DNA from: a virus
DNA: 20,234 nucleotides
Virus record (IMG/VR): IMGVR_UViG_3300022074_000484
Location: 1 to 20,234 of that record
Direction: 5' to 3' (one strand)
Shown: piece after piece, positions 7,043 to 14,240 of the stretch
How positions within the stretch are numbered: position 1 is the first letter of the stretch
How the letters are laid out: every line of letters begins with the position of its first letter
Made by a program: the position numbers and the translations under genes
The notes under the pieces: generated by a model
The model's input: the letters and a program-made list of their open reading frames with translations, nothing else
What the model was told of the DNA's origin: nothing
Database searches by the model: none

Positions 7043-7915
7043 ATGAACAAGCAACAAGCCCAAGAAGACCAAATCGAACTTGATCTTGAAGAAGAGCAAG
7101 AGACTGAAGTTGAGCTAGAGGCGCAGCCGGAGCAAGAGGTTGAAGCGTCTGGTGAGGATCAGTTTGAAAAAGCGGAAAGCAATACTCAGAAGCGCATTGA
7201 TCGTCTTACAAAAAAGATGCGTGAGGCAGAGCGTCAACGCGAAGAAGCTTTGAAATATGCACAAAATGTGCAGGCAGAGGCGCAGACTCTGAAGCAGCGC
7301 ATGGACGCTTTGGACACTAGCTACGTTCAAGAATATAGCAGTCGTGTCGAAACAGAAATGACTACAGCGGAGCAAGAATTAGCGAGAGCCATCGAAGTGG
7401 GGGACACTAACGGTGTTGTTGAGGCGCAAAGGAAGATTACCCGGCTTGCCATCCAAAACGACCGTGCTGAACAGGCTAAAGCCCAGCAGGAGCGTCAAGC
7501 TCAACAGGCTAGAGCGCAGCAGGAAGCGCAGGTACATCAACCAATGCCGCAACAACAGCCGCGCCGTCCGGACCCAAAAGCCGAGGATTGGGCCTCAAGA
7601 AACGAGTGGTTTGGAACCGACGAAGCAATGACTTACGCGGCGTTTGGTATTCACAAAAAACTTGTTGAAGGTGAAGGGTTTGACCCGCAGTCAGATGACT
7701 ACTATACTGAACTGGATAGGCGTATGCAGACTGAGTTTCCGCATAAGCTTAGAAACGGTGGAAGCAAGCGGCCCGCTCAGACGGTTGCTTCTGTATCCCG
7801 CACAACATCTGGGCGCAGTAGTGGGAAAAAGGTTAGACTCACCCCTAGCCAAGTCGCGATAGCGAAGAAATTGGGTGTGCCGCTAGAAGAATACGCGAAA
7901 TACGTGAAGGAGTAG
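7043..7915 (+). CDS. Capsid scaffolding protein
   Basis: 290 residues from ATG 7043 (a TTG three bases earlier is less likely; AGGAGAG at 7032-7038 is the ribosome site). Composition fits a scaffold: a very acidic N-terminus (about 1-50, runs of Glu/Asp), a long coiled coil (about 48-160), a Gln/Ala-rich linker (about 140-175), and a basic C-terminal region ending in a helix-turn-helix-like piece, LTPSQVAIAKKLGVPLEEYA. In P22-type scaffolds the basic C-terminal helices bind coat protein; the same is inferred here. It lies two genes before the probable decoration and capsid genes. No protease domain is fused to it. Confidence 0.8.
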   Translation: MNKQQAQEDQIELDLEEEQETEVELEAQPEQEVEASGEDQFEKAESNTQKRIDRLTKKMREAERQREEALKYAQNVQAEAQTLKQRMDALDTSYVQEYSSRVETEMTTAEQELARAIEVGDTNGVVEAQRKITRLAIQNDRAEQAKAQQERQAQQARAQQEAQVHQPMPQQQPRRPDPKAEDWASRNEWFGTDEAMTYAAFGIHKKLVEGEGFDPQSDDYYTELDRRMQTEFPHKLRNGGSKRPAQTVASVSRTTSGRSSGKKVRLTPSQVAIAKKLGVPLEEYAKYVKE

Positions 7916-7918
7916 GCG

Positions 7919-8398
7919 ATGACTGAAGAAATGTTTGAAAACTCGGTTAAGCGGACTCCCCGCGCAAAAGAAACTCGGGAGAAGACGGCTAGGCGTAAGC
8001 CGTGGGCTCCCCCGTCTATGTTGGACGCACCACCTGCACCGGATGGATATAAGCATCGTTGGATCAGGGCTGAGACCCGTGGTTTTGACGATACTAAGAA
8101 TATTAGCGCGAAAATGCGCGAAGGTTATGAGCTTGTCCGTAGGGACGAGTATCCTGACTTTGAGGCCCCGGTAGTTGAATCAGGTAAATATGAAGGTGTG
8201 TTTGGAGTGGGCGGTTTGGTTCTCGCTCGTATTCCGGATGAGACGATTGCAGAAAGAACAGAGTATTTTCAACAGAGAAGCTCTGATCAGATGCAAGCGG
8301 TTGATCAGGATATGATGAGGGAGAACGCACATTCGACCATGACGATCACTAAACCAGATCGTCAATCTCGTGTAACCTTTGGTGGCCCGCAGAAATAA
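7919..8398 (+). CDS. Putative head accessory protein
   Basis: 159 residues. The first 35 are basic and Pro-rich (KRTPRAKETREKTARRKPW). A middle part, GYKHRWIRAETRGFDDTKNI followed by REGYELVRRDEYP, looks like a small folded domain, and the charged tail ends in a QSRVTFGGPQK motif. I recall similar proteins encoded between scaffold and capsid genes in marine phages, so a capsid or maturation role is plausible, but the function is unknown. AAGGAG at 7907-7912, inside the end of the scaffold gene, serves as ribosome site. Confidence 0.7.
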   Translation: MTEEMFENSVKRTPRAKETREKTARRKPWAPPSMLDAPPAPDGYKHRWIRAETRGFDDTKNISAKMREGYELVRRDEYPDFEAPVVESGKYEGVFGVGGLVLARIPDETIAERTEYFQQRSSDQMQAVDQDMMRENAHSTMTITKPDRQSRVTFGGPQK

Positions 8399-8428
8399 CG
8401 GCTACCTTTTGTCAAGTAGGAGTGACTA

Positions 8429-9061
8429 ATGGCAAATACCCTTACAGGTGGTTTTGGTCTTCGTCCTATTGGTAAAACAGGCGGTAATCCCAATAACAAC
8501 GCTACGACGATGTATGAGATTGCTAACAACTACACTACTGAAATCTATAACGGGGGCATCGTTATCCCGTTGTCTTCTGGCACCATTGCTATTTCCGATC
8601 AGGCTGTAGCTCCTCTTGGTGTGCTAGGTGGTGTTGAGTATGTTGATTCTGTTACCGGTAAAACGACGCACCTGAACTATTGGCCCGGATCAAACGCAGT
8701 GAGCGTGAACACTAACTTTCCAGTGAAAGCTTACGTGTATGATGATCCAATGCAGCTATACGTTGTAGTGGCAGATGGCACTAATACCGACCGAGCAACT
8801 GCTCTGGCCGATGTTTTTGCTAACTGCAACATGGCTTCTGTGAACAATGGCAGCACCAACACTGGTAAGTCTTCGGACATGCTGGACATTAGCACAGCAG
8901 CTACAACCGCTGGTCTAGATGTTCGTATCGTTGGCCTCTATGAAGAGGAAGGCAATACGGATTATTCTGCGGTTGGGCATCAGTACGTCGTTCGACTGAA
9001 CGCTCCGTTCAACTCAGGTTTTGCTGCTGCCGTAGGCACCGCAGCGAACACTGGCATATAA
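8429..9061 (+). CDS. Probable capsid decoration/head protein
   Basis: 210 residues, with an N-terminus MANTLTGGFGLRPIGKTGG typical of phage head-associated proteins I recall, then Thr/Ala/Val-rich beta structure (YNGGIVIPL, GVLGGVEYVDSVTGK, FPVKAYVYDDP) and an Asn/Ser-rich segment. There is no signal peptide or membrane span. AGGAG at 8418-8422 lies six bases before the ATG. It ends only 13 bases before the capsid gene, whose strong ribosome site overlaps its end, so the two are probably made together in quantity. Decoration is inferred from position and fold character; other head roles are possible. Confidence 0.72.
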   Translation: MANTLTGGFGLRPIGKTGGNPNNNATTMYEIANNYTTEIYNGGIVIPLSSGTIAISDQAVAPLGVLGGVEYVDSVTGKTTHLNYWPGSNAVSVNTNFPVKAYVYDDPMQLYVVVADGTNTDRATALADVFANCNMASVNNGSTNTGKSSDMLDISTAATTAGLDVRIVGLYEEEGNTDYSAVGHQYVVRLNAPFNSGFAAAVGTAANTGI

Positions 9062-9074
9062 GGAGGGCTTGTAA

Positions 9075-9986
9075 ATGGCTATTTCAAGAGCACAACTAGC
9101 TAAAGAGCTAGAGCCCGGCCTCAATGCTTTGTTCGGGCTGGAGTATGATCGTTACGAGAACGAACATGCTGAAATCTTCGATGAAGAAGCGTCGGATCGT
9201 TCCTTTGAAGAGGAAGTGATGCTCGGGGGCTTCTCAACGGCACCTACTAAGGAAGAGGGCGCAGCCGTCTCCTTTGATGATGCCCAAGAGACCTTCACAG
9301 CACGGTACACACATGAGACTATCGCCTTGGCATTTTCCATTACAGAAGAAGCCATTGAAGATAACCTCTACGACCGTCTGGCATCTCGCTACACCAAGGC
9401 TCTGGCCCGCTCTATGGCTCAGACCAAGCAGATTAAAGCGGCAGCTATCCTGAACAATGCGTTCAGCACAGGTGCTTCTGCAATCGGCGATGGTGCAGCA
9501 CTTTGCTCTTCTTCACACCCATCTCTGTCGGGTAACCAGCGCAATCTGCTGTCAACCGCTGCTGACTTGAATGAAACTTCGCTTGAGCAGATGTTGATTG
9601 ATATTGCTGGTCTGACCGATGAGCGTGGTCTGAAGATTGCTGTACGCGGCATGAAGCTGATTATTCCGAAAGAACTGCAATTCATTGCAGAGCGAGTAAT
9701 CAATTCAAACCTGCGTTCGGCTACGGCAGATAACGACGCAAACGCGATCAAGAACATGGGGATGCTGCCCGAAGGCGCAGTCGTCAACCATTTCCTGACC
9801 GATACAGATGCGTTCTTTATCAAGACTGACGCCCCTAACGGCTTCAAGCACTTCAACCGTTCCCCAATCAAGACTGCAATGGAAGGTGACTTTGACACCG
9901 GAAACATGCGGTTTAAGGCACGTGAGCGTTATAGCTTTGGTGTTTCTGATTGGCGTTGTGTGTTTGGCACCCCGGGCGCAGCATAA
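9075..9986 (+). CDS. Major capsid protein, Mu gpT-like
   Basis: 303 residues. The opening LGLEYDRYENEHAEIFDEEASDRSFEEEVML-type pattern (roughly 15-55), followed by FSTAPTKEEGAAVSFDDAQETFTARYTHETIALAFSITEE in two parts, matches the Mu-like major head subunit family (gpT, PF10124-type) as I remember it. The later GGSxxxHPSLSGNQRNLL-like region (near 145-160, SSSHPSLSGNQRNL) and FKHFNRSPIKTAMEGDFDTGN (near 255-275) fit too. It would form the HK97-fold shell. The ATG has an excellent ribosome site, AGGAGGG at 9061-9067, and a strong terminator follows at 10009, both in keeping with very high expression. The sequence alone does not exclude another HK97-fold subfamily. Confidence 0.82.
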   Translation: MAISRAQLAKELEPGLNALFGLEYDRYENEHAEIFDEEASDRSFEEEVMLGGFSTAPTKEEGAAVSFDDAQETFTARYTHETIALAFSITEEAIEDNLYDRLASRYTKALARSMAQTKQIKAAAILNNAFSTGASAIGDGAALCSSSHPSLSGNQRNLLSTAADLNETSLEQMLIDIAGLTDERGLKIAVRGMKLIIPKELQFIAERVINSNLRSATADNDANAIKNMGMLPEGAVVNHFLTDTDAFFIKTDAPNGFKHFNRSPIKTAMEGDFDTGNMRFKARERYSFGVSDWRCVFGTPGAA

Positions 9987-10008
9987 AAATACCTTCTCCA
10001 AAGGTGGG

Positions 10009-10054
10009 AAAAGGGCGGCTTCACAGTCGCCCTTTTCTATTGTATAGTTTTTTT
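10009..10054 (+). terminator. Intrinsic terminator after the capsid gene
   Basis: A perfect 9-base-pair stem, AAAAGGGCG at 10009-10017 with CGCCCTTTT at 10028-10036, has a 10-base loop and is followed by a U-rich tail and a second run of seven T at 10048-10054. With A-tract and T-tract on either side it could work in both directions. It lies 22 bases after the capsid stop. Confidence 0.85.
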
Positions 10055-10061
10055 ATCCTGA

Positions 10062-10080
10062 CAGGCCCGAGGTGGGTCTG
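10062..10080 (+). other. Hairpin in the leader of the following gene
   Basis: CAGGCCC at 10062-10068 pairs with GGGTCTG at 10074-10080 (seven pairs, one G-U) around a five-base loop. It is flanked by TGACA direct repeats (10059-10063 and 10079-10083). No T-tract follows, so it is not an obvious terminator. It may be an RNA leader structure, a processing site or an operator near an undetected promoter; low certainty. Confidence 0.35.
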
Positions 10081-10105
10081 ACATTAGCCACGACAGGAGA
10101 TAGAC

Positions 10106-10726
10106 ATGGCTACCACTACCTTTTCGGGTTCCGTTCGTTCAAAGGGCGGATTCAACGTAATTAATGAGGCTTCAAGCACCGGCACCGTTACGGAAACTGG
10201 TTTTTCTGTAAATGCTACGGGTCAACTTGTTTCTTTGGGCACGAGAAAAATCCAAACTTTTGTTGGAACTCTTGCGGGCACAGACACCAGTAGTGCATAT
10301 GCAGACGGGGATGTTCTTGTAGAACTGGGTGAGTTGAACACGAATCATCCAGACGCACTGGTTACCGCTTCCAAATTCTTCATCCACAAGGCGGTCGTAG
10401 GTATTACCACCGCAGCCGGTCAGACACTGGTCGGATCTTTGCAGCTTAGCGCGACTAGCGGCACTGCTACTAATGCAGCGGTGTCCTCTGGCACAGAGAT
10501 TGTGGGAGCCGGAGTTGCAGCTTTCTCCCCGACTTTGTCTGCGGCGCTTTCAATCACAGAGGTTGATATTAACTTTAACAACTCGGCAGGAAACTTCCAC
10601 GTTTTTGAGCCGAATGTTACGGCCCCGATTGCAAGCAAGCATCTCTATGCAGCGGCAACTACAACGCTTAATGCAGACGCAACAGCAGGTAGGTTTACGG
10701 TTGAACTGGAATACTCTGTATTCTAA
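10106..10726 (+). CDS. Beta-rich virion structural protein
   Basis: 206 residues rich in Thr, Ser, Ala, Val and Gly with almost no Cys or Trp, as expected of a phage shell, fibre or tail protein. It starts MATTTFSGSVRSKGGFNVIN, and a long beta-type body ends in GRFTVELEYSVF. The opening resembles proteins I recall downstream of capsid genes in marine phages. It is preceded by AGGAG at 10095-10099 and bounded by terminator-like hairpins on both sides, so it might be its own transcription unit. No enzymatic motif is visible; the structural role is inferred from context and composition. Confidence 0.7.
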   Translation: MATTTFSGSVRSKGGFNVINEASSTGTVTETGFSVNATGQLVSLGTRKIQTFVGTLAGTDTSSAYADGDVLVELGELNTNHPDALVTASKFFIHKAVVGITTAAGQTLVGSLQLSATSGTATNAAVSSGTEIVGAGVAAFSPTLSAALSITEVDINFNNSAGNFHVFEPNVTAPIASKHLYAAATTTLNADATAGRFTVELEYSVF

Positions 10727-10731
10727 TGAAC

Positions 10732-10754
10732 GAGGGGGTTCACGCCCCCTCCTT
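10732..10754 (+). terminator. Terminator-like hairpin between two virion genes
   Basis: A perfect 7-base-pair G/C-rich stem, GAGGGGG at 10732-10738 and CCCCCTC at 10745-10751, has a six-base loop TTCACG and is followed by CTTTCAT. The T-tract is short, so it may be a partial terminator or an mRNA-stabilising 3' end. Confidence 0.65.
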
Positions 10755-10771
10755 TCATAAAGGAGTTTTAA

Positions 10772-11374
10772 ATGTCAACCACAGTTGTAACTGCAAAATT
10801 CATAAGCGACGAGAACGCTTCCGATGATGACCGCATTGTTACTGCGGCGCGGCCAGATACCTCGGCCACACTTGCCAATACAACCTTTGCTGGCGGGGGT
10901 GCTAGAAATATCATCGTGACCACGACAGGCACGGGTGATAACGGCAAAACCACCACGATTACTGGCACAGATGTCTTTGGGGATACTCTAACAGAAACCA
11001 TCACCTCAACGGGCAGCGCAGAGGCTGTAGCTGGTGAGAAGCTGTTTTTGACTGTCAGCGCAGTAGAGTGTTCTGCCAAGTACGCAGCCAATATCAAGGT
11101 TGGCTCTGGGGATCTTTGTGCAGAGGCCATTCAAGGTAACAATCGTATTCGTCTAAAAGGTTTCTCCATCGTTTCTGGGGGCACGGCGGGTGTCGTGGAC
11201 TTCTTCAACGGAACACCAGAATCTGGCACTGCGTTGTTTAAGTCGCGAACTATTGGCACGGACAATACTACCGTAGATAGGACAATACCTGACCAAGGGG
11301 TTTTGTTTGATAACGGTATGTCCGTTAAATACACCATAGCCACCATTGATATGATGACTTTCTTTCATGGCTAG
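10772..11374 (+). CDS. Beta-rich virion structural protein
   Basis: 200 residues, Thr-, Gly- and Ala-rich. The first half reads as repeated beta strands (IIVTTTGTGDNGKTTTITGT, then DVFGDTLTETITSTGSAEAV), and the C-terminal half as a compact domain with FKSRTIGTDNTTVDRTIPDQ, cut into two patches. Two cysteines are near residues 102 and 120. AAGGAG at 10760-10765 gives the ribosome site. It shares style with the preceding protein but is not obviously homologous. Function unknown; the likely role is in the head or tail surface. Confidence 0.7.
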   Translation: MSTTVVTAKFISDENASDDDRIVTAARPDTSATLANTTFAGGGARNIIVTTTGTGDNGKTTTITGTDVFGDTLTETITSTGSAEAVAGEKLFLTVSAVECSAKYAANIKVGSGDLCAEAIQGNNRIRLKGFSIVSGGTAGVVDFFNGTPESGTALFKSRTIGTDNTTVDRTIPDQGVLFDNGMSVKYTIATIDMMTFFHG

Positions 11375-11651
11375 GAAGAAGGACAAGCAGCCGCCTAAAA
11401 CTAAAAAGTATTTCCGTTCCACAAAGTCTGGTGCGGGAATGACAAAAGCCGGTGTGGAGCGTTATCGCAGAGAAAACCCCGGCAGTAAGTTGAAGACGGC
11501 TGTCACCGGCAAGGTGAAAAAGGGCAGTAAAGATGCAAAGCGGCGTAAGTCATTTTGCGCTAGATCTGCTGGGCAGATGAAGAAATTTCCGAAGGCGGCT
11601 AAGAATCCAAATAGTCGTCTGCGGCAAGCTAGAAAAAGGTGGAAGTGCTAA
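11367..11651 (+). CDS. Small basic protein, DUF6321-like
   Basis: 94 residues and extremely basic: Lys and Arg make up about a third of the chain. A recognisable block is GVERYRRENPGSKLKTAVTG followed by KVKKGSKDAKRRKSFCARSAGQM, which I recall from a family called DUF6321 seen in phages and large DNA viruses; that assignment is from memory. There are two cysteines (in SFCARS and at the end, WKC). It overlaps the upstream gene by eight bases and is the first of six tiny proteins. Binding of DNA or RNA is a reasonable inference from charge alone. Confidence 0.72.
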   Translation: MARKKDKQPPKTKKYFRSTKSGAGMTKAGVERYRRENPGSKLKTAVTGKVKKGSKDAKRRKSFCARSAGQMKKFPKAAKNPNSRLRQARKRWKC

Positions 11652-11809
11652 TGAAGGCCGACGACGTACTTAAACTTTTGGAAAAGCACGAAGAGGAGTG
11701 CAACAGCCGCTATGCTCAAATACAAAAGCAGTTGGATAAATTAGATCAACGGCTTTGGGGTATAGCTGGTTTAATTGTAGCCGCCGCTGTCGTGCAGAAA
11801 GTGTTTTAG
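11651..11809 (+). CDS. Tiny coiled-coil membrane-anchor protein
   Basis: 52 residues. A charged helix (1-33: LKLLEKHEEECNSRYAQIQK, then QLDKLDQRLW) leads into one hydrophobic span (about 37-51, WGIAGLIVAAAVVQKVF). The layout resembles XhlA-type holin-associated proteins and many marine phage membrane peptides. The start sits on the stop of the previous gene (TAATG at 11649-11653), and its own stop abuts the next ATG, so it is held within the basic-protein set although it is not basic. A membrane or lysis-accessory role is inferred. Confidence 0.75.
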   Translation: MKADDVLKLLEKHEEECNSRYAQIQKQLDKLDQRLWGIAGLIVAAAVVQKVF

Positions 11810-12058
11810 ATGACTAGCGCAGTAAGGTTGGGGGCCGGAGCTTGCCCTGTCAGGAAACGTGCTACCAAGGGCGTTGTCCGCATGAAAAAGGGCGGAAAGG
11901 TGAAGAGTGGTGGCAAGATATGTCCGGAAGGAAAGGCATGGGCTAAAAGGACGTTTGATACATACCCGTCAGCCTATGCAAACCTCGCAGCATCAAAATA
12001 TTGCAAAGACCCAAATTACGCCAAAAAGTCCAAAGGCGGAAAAAGGAAAGGTAGATAG
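11810..12058 (+). CDS. Small basic conserved protein
   Basis: 82 residues, with about a quarter Lys/Arg and several Gly-Lys pairs. The core, GKICPEGKAWAKRTFDTYPS followed by AYANLAASKYCKDPNYAK, is a pattern I recall from other marine phages, with Cys 13, 38 and 65. The ATG directly follows the preceding TAG; an internal ATG at 11881 is also possible, but the two extra dozen residues include a Cys and look coding. Function unknown. With its neighbours it might bind nucleic acid; this is inferred from charge only. Confidence 0.68.
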   Translation: MTSAVRLGAGACPVRKRATKGVVRMKKGGKVKSGGKICPEGKAWAKRTFDTYPSAYANLAASKYCKDPNYAKKSKGGKRKGR

Positions 12059-12063
12059 CAGTT

Positions 12064-12186
12064 ATGAAACCCCGAGCTAGAGCACAAGTGAAAAAGGTGG
12101 CGGGGAAGCTTAGAAAGGCTTCTAAAGCCCACGCTAAGCAAGCAAAAACTCTATCTAACTTGGTGAAGAAATCTAAGAGGTCCTAA
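12064..12186 (+). CDS. Very small basic peptide gene
   Basis: 40 residues, MKPRARAQVKKVAGKLRKAS followed by a continuing Lys/Ala/Ser-rich helix, with roughly 40 percent Lys and Arg. It reads as a single amphipathic basic helix, similar in style to histone-H1-tail-like or protamine-like peptides. It begins five bases after the previous stop and its TAA shares an A with the next ATG (TAATG at 12184-12188), the cluster's usual coupling. No ribosome site is strong. Real coding is supported by tight packing on both sides; the role is unknown. Confidence 0.6.
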   Translation: MKPRARAQVKKVAGKLRKASKAHAKQAKTLSNLVKKSKRS

Positions 12187-12566
12187 TGGGACAGCTAAAA
12201 GAATGGCTTAAACAAGATTGGGTGCGGATAGGCAGTGATGGTTCTATCAAAGGTAAGTGCGGTACTTCAAAAGACAAGAAGAACCCTGACCGGTGTCTTC
12301 CGCGGGCTAAAGCGCAAAGTCTTAGTAAGTCGGAAAGAGCCACCACTGCCCGTAAAAAGAAGCGGTCAGGAGCCAAAGGAAAGACTGTTGTATCTAACAC
12401 ACGAGCAGCTAAAGTCAGAAAGATGGGGAATGGCGGTGTTGCGATACCAACGACAACTGCAAAACGGCCATACAAAGGCAAAAATATTCCGGGGTCCGTA
12501 GTGGCCCGAGGATGCGGTGCGGTAATGCCGGGCCGGAGAAAGAGAACCACGGGTTCAGTTAGCTAG
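12186..12566 (+). CDS. Small basic protein, DUF5872-like
   Basis: 126 residues, Lys/Arg-rich throughout. The first half has LKEWLKQDWVRIGSDGSIKG then KCGTSKDKKNPDRCLPRAKA and SLSKSERATTARKKK, which I recognise from memory as the DUF5872 family found in phages and some large viruses. Two cysteines lie in that block and one more is near residue 114. The Gly-rich second half ends in GRRKRTTGSVS. It is the longest of the basic set and is coupled to the previous gene by TAATG. No catalytic motif; possible DNA-binding or packaged protein, inferred. Confidence 0.72.
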   Translation: MGQLKEWLKQDWVRIGSDGSIKGKCGTSKDKKNPDRCLPRAKAQSLSKSERATTARKKKRSGAKGKTVVSNTRAAKVRKMGNGGVAIPTTTAKRPYKGKNIPGSVVARGCGAVMPGRRKRTTGSVS

Positions 12567-12580
12567 AGCAGGAGCGAGAA

Positions 12581-12892
12581 ATGGCTAAAGAATTTATGAG
12601 TATGCAAGAGTATTACGCTGATCTTGTTGGCGGGGCAAAAGCCACACCAATGAAAAAAAAGGGTTTTGCTAACGGCGGTGCCGTCGGCAAAAAGAAGAAG
12701 AAGGGCTACGCTAATGGCGGGGCTGTAGGCATGAAGAAAAAAGGCATGGCCAAAGGTGGCAAAGTCCAGAAAATGGCTAATGGCGGCATGATGAAGAAAA
12801 AGGGCATGGCCAAAGGTGGCAAAGTCCAAAAGATGGCTAACGGGGGCATGATGAAGAAAAAGGGCATGGCTAAAGGCGGTAAGGTCAAGTAG
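12581..12892 (+). CDS. Lys/Gly repeat protein
   Basis: 103 residues. The first 25 (MAKEFMSMQEYYADLVGG and on) are ordinary; the rest is nearly all Lys, Gly, Ala, Met. It consists of KKKG...ANGGAVG elements, then a 20-residue repeat GMAKGGKVQKMANGGMMKKK, two full copies and a 9-residue third. There are no acidic residues after about residue 15, so it is strongly basic and probably disordered; nucleic-acid contact is inferred. AGGAG lies about 8 bases before the ATG. The next gene starts at GTG 12895, two bases after this stop. Copy-number change in the repeat would stay in frame. Confidence 0.7.
   Translation: MAKEFMSMQEYYADLVGGAKATPMKKKGFANGGAVGKKKKKGYANGGAVGMKKKGMAKGGKVQKMANGGMMKKKGMAKGGKVQKMANGGMMKKKGMAKGGKVK
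12743..12889 (+). repeat. 60-base in-frame tandem repeat
   Basis: Two full copies (12743-12802 and 12803-12862) plus a 27-base partial (12863-12889) of a 60-base unit coding 20 residues. The copies differ at only a few, mostly third-codon, positions. Confidence 0.9.
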
Positions 12893-12894
12893 TA

Positions 12895-13572
12895 GTGCCA
12901 TATCTTCAAAGCAACATTCCGCACTTTAAATGCTGGGTGCGGAGAGAGTACACATGCAACCATGCAAGATATCATGGTGAATTTTTACACGGCATGGCGA
13001 TAGCTGTTACAACGATGCCAAATCGTTGTTTGAGTTTTCAAATAATCTTTACGGGATGTGAAACAGACGACACAGAGGACGAAAATGTTCATGGTGGTGC
13101 CATGTGGGCAAGGATGCCGATTACGGCGTTGGTGGGTGACACGCCACTAGAGGAATGGCCGGATCCCATGCCGGTTCATGCGGCACAGCCGTGGGATTGC
13201 ATGTCTCATACTCATTCTGTGTATAGCTTAAACAGGGCGCAACCGTGTCCTTGGTTGGCAAAGATTGCAGGTCAGATGTTCCCGGCTAAATACTATTTCA
13301 CAGTAGACTATACAGAGAGTGAGATAGCGGACGACCCGGCGCAGCATAAACAAAGCCACGTTTTGGAGCTTTTAGATGCGGGTCAGTGGACAGGCAATAT
13401 CGTTGCTTTGCCAAACAATCGGGTGCGAGTAACTCATCCGGCGTGGTTTGAAACGGGACAAGGTGCTCCTGACTTTTTGCCTTCACAACACGTGCACTAT
13501 TCAAAATCTGATTTAGACTATACAATGGATGTCAATCAGATATTTGATAACCTATACGCGAAGGATGAGTAA
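12895..13572 (+). CDS. Conserved phage protein of unknown function
   Basis: 225 residues from GTG 12895. The opening MPYLQSNIPHFKCWVRREYT is one I recall from several marine phage contigs, as is the mid-protein AAQPWDCMSHTHSVYSLNRA; I know of no assigned function. It is globular with 5-6 cysteines and many aromatics, unlike the basic and beta-rich neighbours, and has no membrane span. AAGG at 12881-12884 is a weak ribosome site. Its TAA is joined to the next ATG (TAATG at 13570-13574), linking it to the neck-protein genes and suggesting a virion or assembly role by context. Confidence 0.7.
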   Translation: MPYLQSNIPHFKCWVRREYTCNHARYHGEFLHGMAIAVTTMPNRCLSFQIIFTGCETDDTEDENVHGGAMWARMPITALVGDTPLEEWPDPMPVHAAQPWDCMSHTHSVYSLNRAQPCPWLAKIAGQMFPAKYYFTVDYTESEIADDPAQHKQSHVLELLDAGQWTGNIVALPNNRVRVTHPAWFETGQGAPDFLPSQHVHYSKSDLDYTMDVNQIFDNLYAKDE

Positions 13573-14240
13573 TGGCCGTATCTGGGAGCGTAAACTTTGA
13601 ACTAAACGTAGCCGATTACGTTGAAGAAGCCTTTGAGCGTTGTGGCTTGGAGGTAAAAACCGGCTATGATTTGGTTACGGCCAGACGCTCCTTAAATCTT
13701 ATGCTAGCTGAATGGGCCAATCGTGGCCTCAACCAATGGACTATTACGCAACGCACACAAGCCCTTATTTCTGGCACACGTACATACTCACTGTCGGCAG
13801 ACGTAATTGATATCTTGAGCGCCGTAGTGACCCGAAGCAGCACAGATTTTGCCTTGACTCGGGTCAGTCGGGATGACGATCTAAACATCCCGAACAAAGC
13901 CACCACCGGGCGTCCTAGTCAGTTCTTTTTGGACAGACAGATCACACCAAGTCTTCGATTGTGGCCCACCCCAGAAAACAGCACAGACGTTGTCGTATAT
14001 AACGCTTTGACTCGCATAGATGATGGGGACACTGCAATCAACACGATGGACGTGCCTTTCCGCTTCTATCCCTGTTTAGCCGCGGGGCTTGCTTATTATA
14101 TTTCTTTGAAACGTGCACCTAATCGCACTCAGATGTTGAAAGCGATCTATGAAGAAGAGTTTGAACGTGCTATGGGCGAGGACCGTGACCGCTCCAGCTT
14201 TACGGTAACGCCCGAATACGCTTACTTTAGGACGAACTAA
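13572..14240 (+). CDS. Head-tail adaptor, P22 gp4-like
   Basis: 222 residues. The N-terminal half shows VADYVEEAFERCGLEVKTGY then ARRSLNLMLAEWANRGLNQW, the helix pattern I associate with P22 gp4-type connector proteins that attach beneath the portal and hold packaged DNA. A middle beta part (TRTYSLSADVIDILSAVV, FLDRQITPSLRLWPTPENS) and a C-terminal helix-rich part (PCLAAGLAYYISLKRAP, LKAIYEEEFERAMGEDRDRS) complete it. Its position after the head genes and before a second adaptor fits. Family call from pattern, not a search. Confidence 0.75.
   Translation: MAVSGSVNFELNVADYVEEAFERCGLEVKTGYDLVTARRSLNLMLAEWANRGLNQWTITQRTQALISGTRTYSLSADVIDILSAVVTRSSTDFALTRVSRDDDLNIPNKATTGRPSQFFLDRQITPSLRLWPTPENSTDVVVYNALTRIDDGDTAINTMDVPFRFYPCLAAGLAYYISLKRAPNRTQMLKAIYEEEFERAMGEDRDRSSFTVTPEYAYFRTN

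Noticed and set aside
10062-10080. The second leader hairpin as an intrinsic terminator
   Set aside because: No T-run follows the stem; it is listed only as a hairpin of unknown role.
12743-12889. Evenly spaced repeats suggested a CRISPR-like or iteron array
   Set aside because: Copies are contiguous with no unique spacers, the period is 60 bases, and the frame is open and coding, so it is a coding tandem repeat.
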